This document shows positions 8,143 through 19,122 of a DNA stretch of 64,000 bases, in pieces (position 1 is the stretch's first letter; each line of letters opens with the position of its first letter). Source of the stretch: Halomonas salipaludis (lineage in GTDB: Bacteria > Pseudomonadota > Gammaproteobacteria > Pseudomonadales > Halomonadaceae). The stretch spans positions 186,001-250,000 of the forward strand of contig NZ_NSKB01000005.1 of the NCBI RefSeq assembly GCF_002286975.1, given 5' to 3'. The notes below the pieces were generated by a model. The model ran no database searches. It saw only the letters and a program-made list of their open reading frames with translations, and was not told where the DNA came from. Position numbers and translations under genes: made by a program.

Positions 8143-9897
8143 ATGGAACTAAGAGAGTGGCTGATCATCCTGGGGCTGGCCCTGGTGACCATCATCGTCA
8201 TTGACGGTGTGCGTCGTCTTCAGCGTCAGCGTCGCGTGCCCAGATTGGACCGGGTCGATACACGATCCAGCGGTACCAATCGGGTAGACATGGACCTCGA
8301 CGACGAGGCCAAACAGGCCGAGATCAATTGGGAGCTGCCCAACGGCGGCGCCCGGGTGATTCGCCCCGCCGCATCGGAGCAGGTCGCGGCCAAGCCCAAG
8401 CTGAAGCGCCAGGAGCATCCTGGCGCTTCACGCGTGCTGTCGGAGTGGCGAGACAAAGAGTGGCGAGACAAGACGCGCGACTCGGCCAGCGTGTCTGCTT
8501 CCGGCGGCGCGGCGCCGCCGCGCCAGGCCGCCGAGCCAGGTCACGCCTCGACGCCTCGGGCGCCTGACAGCGTACCCGCAACGGCGGCCGCTTCCCCGCA
8601 GGAAGCGGCCGCGCCTGCTACAGCGCCCCGCGCCGAACCGACACGCAAGGTGGACGCCGACGAGCGCCGGCATGCCGAACCGCCGGCCGACACCGCGCCG
8701 CGAGCTGAGTCCGCTGCGTCTGACGCCGCGCCCGAGCCTGCCAGCAGCGAAACGCCCGAGGTTGCAGCGCAGGCCGAGGCCCCGCGGGCCGAGGAACCGA
8801 CGCGTACCGAGCCGACACTCTCGGCGCTGGATGCCGACGAAACGCCCCAGGCCGCCACCGAGCCGCTGGCTGCAGATCCCGATGATCATGACGAGCATTA
8901 CGACACCGAGCGCTATCGGCTGGTCGATCTCGAGGGCATGACCGATTCGTTCAAGGAGCGCTCGACCCAGGTCGGCGCATCCATGCAGCGTTTCGGCTCC
9001 TCGATGAGGCAATCCCTTGCCGCGCGCAAGGAACAGCGCAAGAAGGACAAGCTCGAGAAAGCGCGTCTCAAGGCCGAGAAGCAGGCCCGCGAAGCCAGCC
9101 GTCGCAAGCAGGCCGAGGCCGAGAAGGCGGCCAAGCTGGCCGCCGAGCGCGAGCAGGAAGCTGCCCGCCAGGCCGAGCTTCGCGAGCAGCAGGCGCGCGA
9201 CGCCCAGGCAATCAGCGCCCAGGACCAGGACGATCCGCTGTTCGCGCCGAGTCGCTTGCATCATGTCGACAGCCGCTACGCCGAGCCGAGCTTCGACGAA
9301 GCCAGCGCCAGGGTGCAGCGTCCGGTGGACGACTCAGCCTACGAGTCGCGTCCCGCCGCCGAGCGCGAGCCGCAGGTCGCCTCGCATCCAGTGGTAGAGA
9401 AGGCGCTGCGTCACGACATCAACGTCGAGCACGCCCGCGATACCCTGAGCCACGCCGAGGAAGTCATCGTCATCAGCGTCATGTCGCGCCAGGAGGAGGG
9501 CTTCAGCGGCTCGGCGCTGCTCGATCTGATGCTGGCCTGCGGCCTGCGCTACAGCAGCGACATGGGCATCTTCAACCGCTTCGAGACCGAAGACAGCGAA
9601 AGCGAACTGCAGTTCTCGATGGTCAACGTGGTCAAGCCCGGCACCTTCCCGCTGGATACCATGGACGAGTTCCGCACCCCTGGGGTGACGCTGCTGATGC
9701 CGCTGCCCGGGGCGGTGGACACCGCCGCCGCCTTCGAGGCGATGGTCGAGACCGCCATGGTCATCGTGCGCCACCTCGGTGGCGAGCTGAAGGACGAGAA
9801 CCGCAGCGTGATGACCGCGCAAACCGTCGAGTTCGCCCGCCAGCGGGTCCAGGAGTTCGAGCGCCGCCACCGCCTGCATCGCTACCAGGCCAACTAG
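8143..9897 (+). CDS. zipA: Cell division protein ZipA
   Basis: Classic ZipA order: a short N-terminal transmembrane helix (residues ~7-24, MELREWLIILGLALVTIIVI) followed by basic residues, a long unstructured linker, and a C-terminal FtsZ-binding domain (~residues 430-575). ZipA tethers FtsZ to the inner membrane at the division site. At 584 residues it is much longer than the ~330-residue enterobacterial protein. The extra length is an Ala/Pro/Glu-rich linker and a Lys/Arg/Glu/Ala-rich, probably helical segment (~295-360). ligA lies downstream, as in many gammaproteobacteria, but is separated by a repeat-like spacer and a terminator. Confidence 0.9.
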   Translation: MELREWLIILGLALVTIIVIDGVRRLQRQRRVPRLDRVDTRSSGTNRVDMDLDDEAKQAEINWELPNGGARVIRPAASEQVAAKPKLKRQEHPGASRVLSEWRDKEWRDKTRDSASVSASGGAAPPRQAAEPGHASTPRAPDSVPATAAASPQEAAAPATAPRAEPTRKVDADERRHAEPPADTAPRAESAASDAAPEPASSETPEVAAQAEAPRAEEPTRTEPTLSALDADETPQAATEPLAADPDDHDEHYDTERYRLVDLEGMTDSFKERSTQVGASMQRFGSSMRQSLAARKEQRKKDKLEKARLKAEKQAREASRRKQAEAEKAAKLAAEREQEAARQAELREQQARDAQAISAQDQDDPLFAPSRLHHVDSRYAEPSFDEASARVQRPVDDSAYESRPAAEREPQVASHPVVEKALRHDINVEHARDTLSHAEEVIVISVMSRQEEGFSGSALLDLMLACGLRYSSDMGIFNRFETEDSESELQFSMVNVVKPGTFPLDTMDEFRTPGVTLLMPLPGAVDTAAAFEAMVETAMVIVRHLGGELKDENRSVMTAQTVEFARQRVQEFERRHRLHRYQAN

Positions 9898-9944
9898 CGC
9901 CCAGCGGCAGCTCAACGACTCCAAGTCCGTAGCTACTCGAGCGA

Positions 9945-10133
9945 AGGACGCCGGGGACAGGCCGCAGAGGAGGTTTGCGCCATGGGTGAGGAGGATTCCT
10001 CCGAACGGGCTGGCCATGGATGGCCAGCCCCGGTCCTGCAAGCGGAGCAGGATGCGATAGCGCAGCAGGGCGCAAGGTAGCGCCCAGGGATGGGTTTACA
10101 GCGCCTCCTCGCAGGCCTGTCGACGGATCAGTC
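9945..10133 (+). repeat. Candidate dispersed intergenic palindromic element
   Basis: The zipA-ligA spacer holds a run of nested hairpins with no reading frame. These include a perfect 10-bp stem GGGCTGGCCA / TGGCCAGCCC (10007-10016 with 10021-10030, loop TGGA), a GGAGG/CCTCC hairpin just before it, and a CCTGC/GCAGG hairpin after it. The 9-mer TAGCGCCCA occurs at both edges (9896 and 10079). The compact multi-hairpin layout resembles bacterial intergenic repeats. Copy number elsewhere cannot be judged from this window. Confidence 0.35.
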
Positions 10134-10152
10134 CCTAACTGCGATAGCGCCC

Positions 10153-10196
10153 TGCCAACAACCCCCGGTAACTCCCACCGGGGGTTGTTGCTTTGG
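10153..10196 (+). terminator. Rho-independent-like terminator upstream of ligA
   Basis: A perfect 14-bp stem (10156-10169 pairing with 10177-10190, CAACAACCCCCGGT / ACCGGGGGTTGTTG) closes a 7-base loop and is followed by a short T-rich tail CTTTGGT. It would end zipA transcription 75 bases before ligA. Confidence 0.7.
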
Positions 10197-10204
10197 TAAG
10201 CTAG

Positions 10205-12624
<2,420 letters not shown>

Positions 12625-12643
12625 GGGGCTGAGCAGCGGCCAG

Positions 12644-12678
12644 CAAAAAAACAGGCCCTGCCGTTACGGCAGGGCCTG
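12644..12678. terminator. Bidirectional terminator between yheU and the citrate/malate transporter
   Basis: A perfect 12-bp stem (12652-12663 with 12667-12678, CAGGCCCTGCCG / CGGCAGGGCCTG) with a three-base loop. A run of seven A's directly upstream becomes the U-tract for leftward transcription, so it best fits termination of the minus-strand transporter gene. It can also stop ligA-yheU transcripts arriving from the left. Confidence 0.8.
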
Positions 12679-12709
12679 ACGCAGGCGGGGGGCTTGCCGC
12701 GCTAAGCGC

Positions 12710-14014
12710 CTAGTTGAACAGCAGCGGCAGGCCCAGACCCGAGATCAGCAGGATCAGCGCGCCACCCAGCCGCGACGAGATCTGGGCGAAGGGCATCAGG
12801 CGCATGCGCCGCGCCGCGGAGAGCACCGCCACGTCACCGGTACCGCCCATGTTGGCCATGCACAGCCCGGCGGTAATCGCCGACTCGATGGGGTAGAAGC
12901 CGACCAGCTTGCCCAGCAGGCCGGCGCCCAGGGCCGCGCCGGCGACCACGGCAAAGACGATCATCACGTAGGCGGGGGTCAGCGCCTCGATCACGGTGCC
13001 CAGGTCGGTATAGGCCACGCCGATGCCGAACAGCAGTGCGAAGGTCCAGTTGCGCGCCACGAAGCCATACCACTGGGTGGCCGCATCGGCCAGCGACTGG
13101 GGCACCAGGCCGAGGATCTTGAACAGTGCCACGACGATGATCATCAGCGCATAAGGGTGCAGCGGGATCAGGTCGGCGAGCACCTGGCCGCCGATGTAAA
13201 AGCCCAGGGCGACCATCACACCGGTGCCCATGCTGGCCAGGCTCAGTGACTGCTGGCGCTCCTCGATCTTGACCCCTGGCATGATCTGGCCATCGCCGGA
13301 GAGCGACGGATAGCGCTCGCCGAGCTTGGCCAGCAGGCTGGCGAAGACGATGGCGAAGACGTTGCCCAGCGCCAGCGCCGGGACCAGCAGCGAGATGTAG
13401 TAGCTGGCCGGCTGGCCGAGCATCTGCTCGTAGATCTGGCTCATCGGCACCGCGCCGGCGCCCATGCCACCGCCGAGGATCGGCAGGGTAATCACCAGCA
13501 CCGCATCGGCGATGGTGAAGCCCACCAGGGTGCCGATCAGGCCCGCCAAAAGCGCGGCCCCCAGCACGGCGCCGATGATCGGCACGAAGTAGCGCGTGCC
13601 GATCTTGACCAGCGAGTCGGAATCCATGCCCAGGATGCTGCCGGTGATCAGTGCGGCAATATAGAAGTTGAGGAAGTCGCCACCCTGCATGAAGGTGGTA
13701 ATGTTCTCGCCCACGGCGTCCGGCAGCACCGGGAAGTACATCAAAGCGGCGGCGCCGAAGATCGCCAGGATGGCGCCGCCACCGAGGTAGCTGCGCACGA
13801 TGGGCAGGCGGTCGCCGACGAAGCCGAGCAGCTCGCCGAACACCATCATCACCAGCAGGCCGCCAATCATCCCGGCGGGCAGGTTGTCGGTATAGATCGC
13901 GGTCACCAGCACGGCGGTCAGCAAGCCGAAGGCCGTCAATGGCATGCCGGCGATGCGCGGCAGGCTGTGCCGGGGATTGACGAACTCGGTCGTCGCGTCG
14001 TTGGCGTGGCTCAT
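12710..14014 (-). CDS. 2-hydroxycarboxylate:cation symporter (CitS/MaeN/CimH family)
   Basis: A ~434-residue polytopic membrane protein with the two GGxG-type re-entrant loops of the 2-hydroxycarboxylate transporter family: ILGGGMGAGAVPMSQIY near the middle and MANMGGTGDVAVLSAARRM near the end. The following ARRMRLMPFAQISSRLGGA segment contains the conserved C-terminal arginine implicated in carboxylate binding. Citrate or malate is the likely substrate, driven by Na+ or H+. The start at 14014 follows a strong AGGAGGAG Shine-Dalgarno; the 15 codons open upstream (RRRRR-containing) are not supported. It is divergent from a CitA/DcuS-type sensor kinase, which probably regulates it. Confidence 0.9.
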   Translation of the reverse strand: MSHANDATTEFVNPRHSLPRIAGMPLTAFGLLTAVLVTAIYTDNLPAGMIGGLLVMMVFGELLGFVGDRLPIVRSYLGGGAILAIFGAAALMYFPVLPDAVGENITTFMQGGDFLNFYIAALITGSILGMDSDSLVKIGTRYFVPIIGAVLGAALLAGLIGTLVGFTIADAVLVITLPILGGGMGAGAVPMSQIYEQMLGQPASYYISLLVPALALGNVFAIVFASLLAKLGERYPSLSGDGQIMPGVKIEERQQSLSLASMGTGVMVALGFYIGGQVLADLIPLHPYALMIIVVALFKILGLVPQSLADAATQWYGFVARNWTFALLFGIGVAYTDLGTVIEALTPAYVMIVFAVVAGAALGAGLLGKLVGFYPIESAITAGLCMANMGGTGDVAVLSAARRMRLMPFAQISSRLGGALILLISGLGLPLLFN

Positions 14015-14211
14015 GCGTCTCCTCCTGCGCGGGATAACGGATAGGTGGTGAGCGAGCATAAGCCGGCTGCCCCGTCAGCCAAGTTTTGCAAAGTTAACAA
14101 AGTGTTTTGACACTATTGAAAGCGGGCGGGGGATCGACGGCACAGCCCCTCGCGGCTGAAAATGCCACCAAGGTCGAACCCCCGCGCTTCACGGGGCCGC
14201 AACAGGAGAGC
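14015..14211. promoter_or_regulatory. Divergent control region between transporter and two-component system
   Basis: About 200 bases separate the transporter start from the likely kinase start. The middle is AT-rich (14085-14125) and contains near-repeats of TTTTGCAAAG / TTTTGACA and GTTAAC. This is where an overlapping divergent promoter and a CitB-type response regulator would be expected to bind. No single -35/-10 pair stands out clearly enough to name. Confidence 0.4.
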
Positions 14212-14220
14212 GTGATCCCC

Positions 14221-15831
14221 GTGTCGAATCCATCCCCGTCGCTGCGCCGGCTGCCGCTCAACCTGTGGATATCGCTGCTCGCGGTGGCGATGGTTGCGGT
14301 GACCCTGGGCTTGGCGCTGTGGTTGTTCATGGCCCAGCAGCGCAGCGCCCTGGAGCAGGCCCATGCCACCCGGGTCATGGACCTGGCCGAGGTGGTGGCC
14401 GCCAAAGCCAAGGTGCGCGACGCGCTGCAGCAGCCCGGGCGCTCCGATGCGGCGCTCCAGGAGGAGATCGACGGCCTGCGCCGCGCGCTGGGGGTCGACT
14501 TCATCGTGGTCATGGACCGCCAGGCGCGGCGCCTGACCCACCCCGAACCGGCCAGGATCGACGCTCCCTTCCAGGGCGGCGACGAAGGCCCGGCGCTGGC
14601 CGGCGAGCGCTACGCCTCCCGCGCCGAGGGCACGCTGGGAACCAGCATTCGTGGCTTCGCCCCGGTGCGCGATGCCGAGCAGCAGGTGGTCGGCGCGGTG
14701 GCCGTGGGTATTACCCTGGCGGCGCTGCTGCCGACTCTGGAAGAGCACCGGCGGCGAATTCTGCTGGCGGTGCTGGCGCTGGTGATGGCGGCCGGCGTGG
14801 CCGCGGGGGGCCTGGCGCGCTACCTCAAGCGCACCCTGCTGGGGCTCGAGCCGCATCAGATCGCACGCCTGGTCGAGGAGCGCCAGGCGCTGCTGTCATC
14901 GGTGCATGAGGGGATCCTGGCGGTGGACCCGCAGGGGCGCATCACTCTGGCCAATGCGGCGGCGGCGCAGCTGCTGCAGCGAGCCGGGCTGGCCGCGCCG
15001 CCGCCGGGCACCGCCCTGGCCGACTACCTGCCACCCGGGGCGCTGCAGGAGGTGCTGGCCACCGGCCAGCCAGAGCTGGATCGCGAGGTCACCCTGAATG
15101 GCCAGGCGTTGATCGTCAATCGGCTACCCATCTATCATCGCCAGCAGCTGATCGGCGCCGTGGCCACCCTGCGCGACAAGGGCGAGGTGGACCGCCTGGC
15201 CGAGCAGCTGACCGGCGTACGCCGCTACGCCGAGGCGCTGCGCGCCTCGACCCATGAGGTCAAGAATACCCTGCACGTGATTACCGGTCTGGCCCAGCTG
15301 GGCGATCTCGAGGCACTGCGCCGCTACCTGCGTGAACTCGCCTCCGGCCCGCTGGTGGCGCCGCTGCCCGATGAGCGGCTGCGCGATCCGGTGCTGGCCG
15401 GCTTCCTGCTCGGCAAGCGCAGCGAAGCCCAGGAGCGCGGTATCCGCCTGGGCATCGAGGTCGACGGCGAGATCCCGGTATTGCACGACCCGGCGCTGAG
15501 CCACAGCCTGGTCACGGTGATCGGCAACCTGCTCGAGAACGCCTTCGAGGCGCTGGTCGACGCCGAGCAGCCTGAGGTCTCGCTGCTGCTGGCGGTAGAC
15601 GAGGAGGTACTGACCATCGAAGTGCAGGATAACGGGCCGGGCATCGCCCCGGCGCTGCTCGCACGGGTCATTGGCCGCGGGGTCTCGACCAAGGGCGAGG
15701 CGCGCGGGCTCGGTCTGGCGCTGGTCAAGGCACGCCTCGAGGCCCACGGCGGCTCGTTGTCGCTGTATAGCCACCCCGGCCAGGGCACCCTGGCCGAAGC
15801 CAGCCTAGCGCTGCAGGAGCCATTGGCATGA
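14221..15831 (+). CDS. CitA/DcuS-family sensor histidine kinase
   Basis: From the GTG at 14221 the protein has ~536 residues. It has a transmembrane helix at ~14-35, a periplasmic PAS-like (PDC) sensor domain with the conserved VxMDxxxxRxxHP-type stretch (VVMDRQARRLTHPEP), a second helix at ~178-198, a cytoplasmic PAS domain, the DHp motif THEVKNTLHVITGLAQLG with the phospho-acceptor H345, and a C-terminal HATPase (ENAFEAL, DNGPGIAP, GLGLALVK). Family members sense external C4/C6 carboxylates. AGGAG at 14204-14208 fits this start or the GTG at 14212 imperfectly, so the exact start is uncertain. The stop overlaps the regulator gene. Confidence 0.88.
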   Translation: MSNPSPSLRRLPLNLWISLLAVAMVAVTLGLALWLFMAQQRSALEQAHATRVMDLAEVVAAKAKVRDALQQPGRSDAALQEEIDGLRRALGVDFIVVMDRQARRLTHPEPARIDAPFQGGDEGPALAGERYASRAEGTLGTSIRGFAPVRDAEQQVVGAVAVGITLAALLPTLEEHRRRILLAVLALVMAAGVAAGGLARYLKRTLLGLEPHQIARLVEERQALLSSVHEGILAVDPQGRITLANAAAAQLLQRAGLAAPPPGTALADYLPPGALQEVLATGQPELDREVTLNGQALIVNRLPIYHRQQLIGAVATLRDKGEVDRLAEQLTGVRRYAEALRASTHEVKNTLHVITGLAQLGDLEALRRYLRELASGPLVAPLPDERLRDPVLAGFLLGKRSEAQERGIRLGIEVDGEIPVLHDPALSHSLVTVIGNLLENAFEALVDAEQPEVSLLLAVDEEVLTIEVQDNGPGIAPALLARVIGRGVSTKGEARGLGLALVKARLEAHGGSLSLYSHPGQGTLAEASLALQEPLA

Positions 15832-16553
15832 GCGATCCTATCCGGGTGCTGATCGTCGAGGACGACCCGATGGTCATGCGCCTCAACCTCGAGTACCTCA
15901 ACCGGTTGGACGACGTCACCCTGGCGGCGCAGTGTCTCGACGTGCCCACTGCCCTGGAAGTGCTGGAACAACAGCCGGTGGACCTGCTGCTGCTGGATGT
16001 CTACCTGCGTGAGCGCAGCGGGCTGGAGATCGTCCGCCAGCTGCAGCGCCAGGGGCGCGATGTCGACGTGATCCTGATCACCGCCGCCTCCGAGCTCGAG
16101 ACGGTGCGTAGCGCGCGTCAGCTGGGCGTGCGCGACTTCCTGATAAAACCCTTCGAATTCGAGCGTTTCCGCGACGCGGTGAGCGCCTGTGTCGCCAATC
16201 GCCGTTCGCTGCAGCAGCTCCCGCCGCAGGTCGAGCAGCGTGATCTCGACCGCCTGTTCCAGGCCACGCCCGCGCCGGCGCCGCGCCGCCCGGATGGCCT
16301 GCCCAAGGGGCTGACCGCGCCGACCCTGGCACAGGTCGCTCAGGCGATTCTGCGCCTCGGCGACGCCACCTTCGCCACCGACGAGCTGGCCCCGCTGACC
16401 GGCATGTCGCGGGTGTCGCTGCGCAAATACCTCAAGCACCTGACCGAGAGGGAGGTGCTCGAGGAGTCGTTTCACTACGGCCAGGTGGGGCGCCCGGCGT
16501 TCAGCTACCGCTGCCGCGATCCCCAGGCGCTGCGCTCACTCAGCGGGGAGTGA
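15828..16553 (+). CDS. CitB/DcuR-family response regulator
   Basis: 241 residues: a receiver domain (VLIVEDDPMV, phosphorylated D57 in LLLLDVYLRERSG, lysine in FLIKPFEF) and a C-terminal winged-helix-type domain (LAQVAQAILRLGDATFATDEL ... GMSRVSLRKYLKHL) typical of CitB/DpiA/DcuR regulators. It is translationally coupled to the kinase (ATGA overlap), so the two form a cognate pair. The adjacent divergent carboxylate transporter is the most likely target. Its end overlaps the convergent mnmC gene by 14 bases. Confidence 0.9.
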   Translation: MSDPIRVLIVEDDPMVMRLNLEYLNRLDDVTLAAQCLDVPTALEVLEQQPVDLLLLDVYLRERSGLEIVRQLQRQGRDVDVILITAASELETVRSARQLGVRDFLIKPFEFERFRDAVSACVANRRSLQQLPPQVEQRDLDRLFQATPAPAPRRPDGLPKGLTAPTLAQVAQAILRLGDATFATDELAPLTGMSRVSLRKYLKHLTEREVLEESFHYGQVGRPAFSYRCRDPQALRSLSGE

Positions 16554-18567
16554 GACGGATCAGGTCGCGGATCAGCCGCCGCCCCGGATGGAGCTGGTCG
16601 ACCAGCGCCGCGGGCAGCGGTAGCGGTTCGTCGCAGATCCTCGATGCGATCAGCTCGGCACACAGCGGCGCGCTGGCCAGTCCCCGCGAGCCGTGGGCGG
16701 CGCTGATCCATAGCCCGCCATGATGCGCCCCCGGCGTGGCGGGAATGCGCTTGGCATCCTTGGCCAGGGCGGTGTAGTCGCGCCGCCAGGCCTCGCTGTC
16801 GGGCACCGGCCCGGCGTAGGGGAGCTTGTCGGGGCTCGCGGCGCGCACCGCAGCGCGCCCGTCCATGCGCGCCGGGTCGAGGTCGACGCCGGCCTTGCGC
16901 AGCGCCTCGAGGTAGCCGGGCAGGGTGCGCTCGAGCTCGGCCAGGTTGGCGGCGTGGTCCGCCTCGCGTAGCTTGTCGCCCTGGTCGTGGGGCGCGAAGG
17001 TAGCGCCGAAGGTCAGCACGCCCTCCTGGGGCGGCGGCACATAGCCCCCGGCGCAGATCACCCGAGTCGGCGCCGGCACGCCCTCGGGCAGGCTGACCTG
17101 GCTCACCTGGCCGCGGATCGCCTGCAGCGGCAGCTCGGCGGTCTGGTCGAAGCGGTTGGCCAACTGGGCGGTGGCGATCACCACCTGGTCGGCGTCGAGG
17201 TTGGCGCCGTCGGCCAGCGTCAGGCACCAGCCGTGTGCCGTTGGCGCCAAGCGTGCCACTTCGCCACGCTGAAAGGTCACCCCGGGGCTGGTGGCGAGCC
17301 GTTGGCAGAGGGCCTGGGGCCGCACCCAGCCGGCGCCTGGGTAGTCGAGGGCGCGCGCGGCGCTGAACGCCTGGGGCGGCAGGCCGCTGCGCTTGGCCAG
17401 CGAGTCGCCACCCACTCCCTCCACCACCGTTTCAGGCAGCCCGTACTGGACCAGGAAGCGCGCCTGGCGCTCGGCCTCGCGGCTATCGTTGGCCAGCTGC
17501 AGCACCCCGCTTGGCTGCCACAGGGCGCCCTCGGGGTCGAGCGCCTCGAGCCAGCGGCGGCTGTGCAGCAGCCCGGCCAGGTAGACCCGACTGTGGGCGT
17601 TGGGCGCCACTGCCAGCTTGATATACAGCGCCCCCTGGGCGTTGCCCGAGGCGCCGGCGCCGGGTGCCTCGCGGTCGAGCAGGGTAATCCTTACCCCACG
17701 GCGGGCCAGGGCATGGGCCACGCTGGCACCGGCCAACCCGGCGCCGATCACCGCGACGTGGCGTGCCGGGCGCGGCGGGGGCGGGGTAAACCAGGGCGTT
17801 GCACGGCGCGTCTCGTCGGCGCTGGGCGTGGCGAGCTCGCCGGCCAGCATCTCGCGCTTGCGGCCGAACCCCGGCACCTTGCGCCAGGCGAAGCCGGCCG
17901 CCTTGAGCCCGCGCTTGACTACCCCGGCGCAGGTAAAGGTGGCGAAGGTGGCGCCGTCGCGGCTCCTGCGCGACATCGCCTCGAATAGCGCCGGCTGCCA
18001 CATTTGTGGATTCTTCGACGGCGCGAAGCCGTCCAGGAACCAGGCGTCAACGCGGCCGTCGAGGGCTGCCAGGCACTCGGCGCTGTCGCCGAAGTGCAGG
18101 TCCAGCGTGACCCGCGAATCGAGCCACAGGCGGTGCACGCCGGCCACCGGCTCGGGCCACTGGTCGACCAGCCTGGCGGCTGCCTCGGCCAGCTCGGGCC
18201 AGGCAGCCAGCGCGCGGGCGAGGTCGGCGCGGGCCAGCGGGTACTTCTCGGTGGAGACCAGATGCAGACGCGCGTCAGGGGAGGCATAGCGGGTAAAACA
18301 GGCCCAGGCGCAGAGTACATTGAGCCCGGTGCCAAACCCGGTCTCGCCGATCACGAAGGGGCGTGGCTCGCACCATTCGCGAAAGCGCCGGGGCAGGTCG
18401 TTCCCCTCGACGAACACGTGCTCGGTTTCGGCGCGGCCGTCTTGGCGCGAGAAGTAGACATCGCCGAAGGCCAGCGAATGGGGCGTCTCCAGGTCACCGT
18501 CGTCGCGCTGCCAGTCGAGGCGGGCGGTTTCCAGGGCAGCAAGGCTATCGCGAGGGCGGTCGGTCAC
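16540..18567 (-). CDS. mnmC: Bifunctional tRNA modification enzyme MnmC
   Basis: 675 residues, the usual length for the fused enzyme. The N-terminal half (~1-240) is the SAM-dependent methyltransferase (FGDVYFSRQDG, ETGFGTGLNVLCAW, WFLDGFAPSKNPQMW). The C-terminal half is an FAD-dependent oxidoreductase beginning with the dinucleotide fold VAVIGAGLAGASVAHALARR (~269). Together they convert cmnm5s2U to nm5s2U and then mnm5s2U in the tRNA wobble position. The downstream end overlaps the convergent response regulator by 14 bases. Confidence 0.95.
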   Translation of the reverse strand: MTDRPRDSLAALETARLDWQRDDGDLETPHSLAFGDVYFSRQDGRAETEHVFVEGNDLPRRFREWCEPRPFVIGETGFGTGLNVLCAWACFTRYASPDARLHLVSTEKYPLARADLARALAAWPELAEAAARLVDQWPEPVAGVHRLWLDSRVTLDLHFGDSAECLAALDGRVDAWFLDGFAPSKNPQMWQPALFEAMSRRSRDGATFATFTCAGVVKRGLKAAGFAWRKVPGFGRKREMLAGELATPSADETRRATPWFTPPPPRPARHVAVIGAGLAGASVAHALARRGVRITLLDREAPGAGASGNAQGALYIKLAVAPNAHSRVYLAGLLHSRRWLEALDPEGALWQPSGVLQLANDSREAERQARFLVQYGLPETVVEGVGGDSLAKRSGLPPQAFSAARALDYPGAGWVRPQALCQRLATSPGVTFQRGEVARLAPTAHGWCLTLADGANLDADQVVIATAQLANRFDQTAELPLQAIRGQVSQVSLPEGVPAPTRVICAGGYVPPPQEGVLTFGATFAPHDQGDKLREADHAANLAELERTLPGYLEALRKAGVDLDPARMDGRAAVRAASPDKLPYAGPVPDSEAWRRDYTALAKDAKRIPATPGAHHGGLWISAAHGSRGLASAPLCAELIASRICDEPLPLPAALVDQLHPGRRLIRDLIRLTPR

Positions 18568-18667
18568 CGGCGGACTCCGATCGGTGGAGAGTGGTTAAAA
18601 AATGAGCAATCTTCGCCGGGCGGCATCTCATGGCGCCTGCCAAAAGGCGTCCGCGGGCTACTAACAG

Positions 18668-18709
18668 GGTTTTCCACAGACGGTGTGTATAGTCCGGCTG
18701 TGGAAAACC
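18668..18709. promoter_or_regulatory. 12-bp inverted repeat containing two DnaA-box-like sequences
   Basis: GGTTTTCCACAG (18668-18679) and CTGTGGAAAACC (18698-18709) form a perfect inverted repeat with an 18-bp spacer. Each arm contains TTTTCCACA, which matches the relaxed DnaA-box consensus TTWTNCACA. The spacer carries TATACA on the minus strand (TATAGT region on plus), a plausible -10 for mnmC. It therefore looks like an operator bracketing the mnmC promoter, or a DnaA-binding site. Confidence 0.5.
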
Positions 18710-18734
18710 TAAGGCTTGTCAGCCTAACGTGGTG

Positions 18735-19034
18735 TTAAGGAAGGACTTTCTTGAACGGCTTGACCGTGACCTTGGCGTAGACCCCGGCGATCACGAAGGG
18801 GTCGGCGTCGGCCCAGGATTGGGCGGCGCTCAGGTCGTCGAATTCGGCCACCACCAGGCTGCCGCTGAAACCGGCATCGCCAGGATTGTCGCTGTCCACT
18901 GCCGGGTGCGGGCCGGCGAGGATCAGGCGGCCCTCGTCGCGCAGCTTCTCGAGGCGGGCAAGATGGTCGGGACGAGCCGCCATGCGCCGTTCGAGGCTGT
19001 TCTTCACGTCTTCACTGATGATCGCATAGAGCAT
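18735..19034 (-). CDS. YciI-like protein
   Basis: A 99-residue protein of the YCII family ([20 protein letters not shown], then the HLxxLxxLxxEGxLxLAGPHP segment and a DPFVxAGVY-type end). These small dimeric proteins resemble muconolactone isomerase; their biochemical role is uncertain. The ATG at 19034 is chosen because MLYAI is the family start and an AAGGAA site lies just upstream; the longer open frame starting at 19289 runs into the divergent gene. It is divergent from yciV, and yciO follows, a grouping also seen near trp/yci genes in other gammaproteobacteria. Confidence 0.85.
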   Translation of the reverse strand: MLYAIISEDVKNSLERRMAARPDHLARLEKLRDEGRLILAGPHPAVDSDNPGDAGFSGSLVVAEFDDLSAAQSWADADPFVIAGVYAKVTVKPFKKVLP

Positions 19035-19122
19035 CTCAGGGCTTCCTTGAGTAGTGATTGACCCTCTGGCGCGCGGCGCGCACCATGGGGCTCCTATTCT
19101 GACAAAGACGCCAGTCGGCGTC

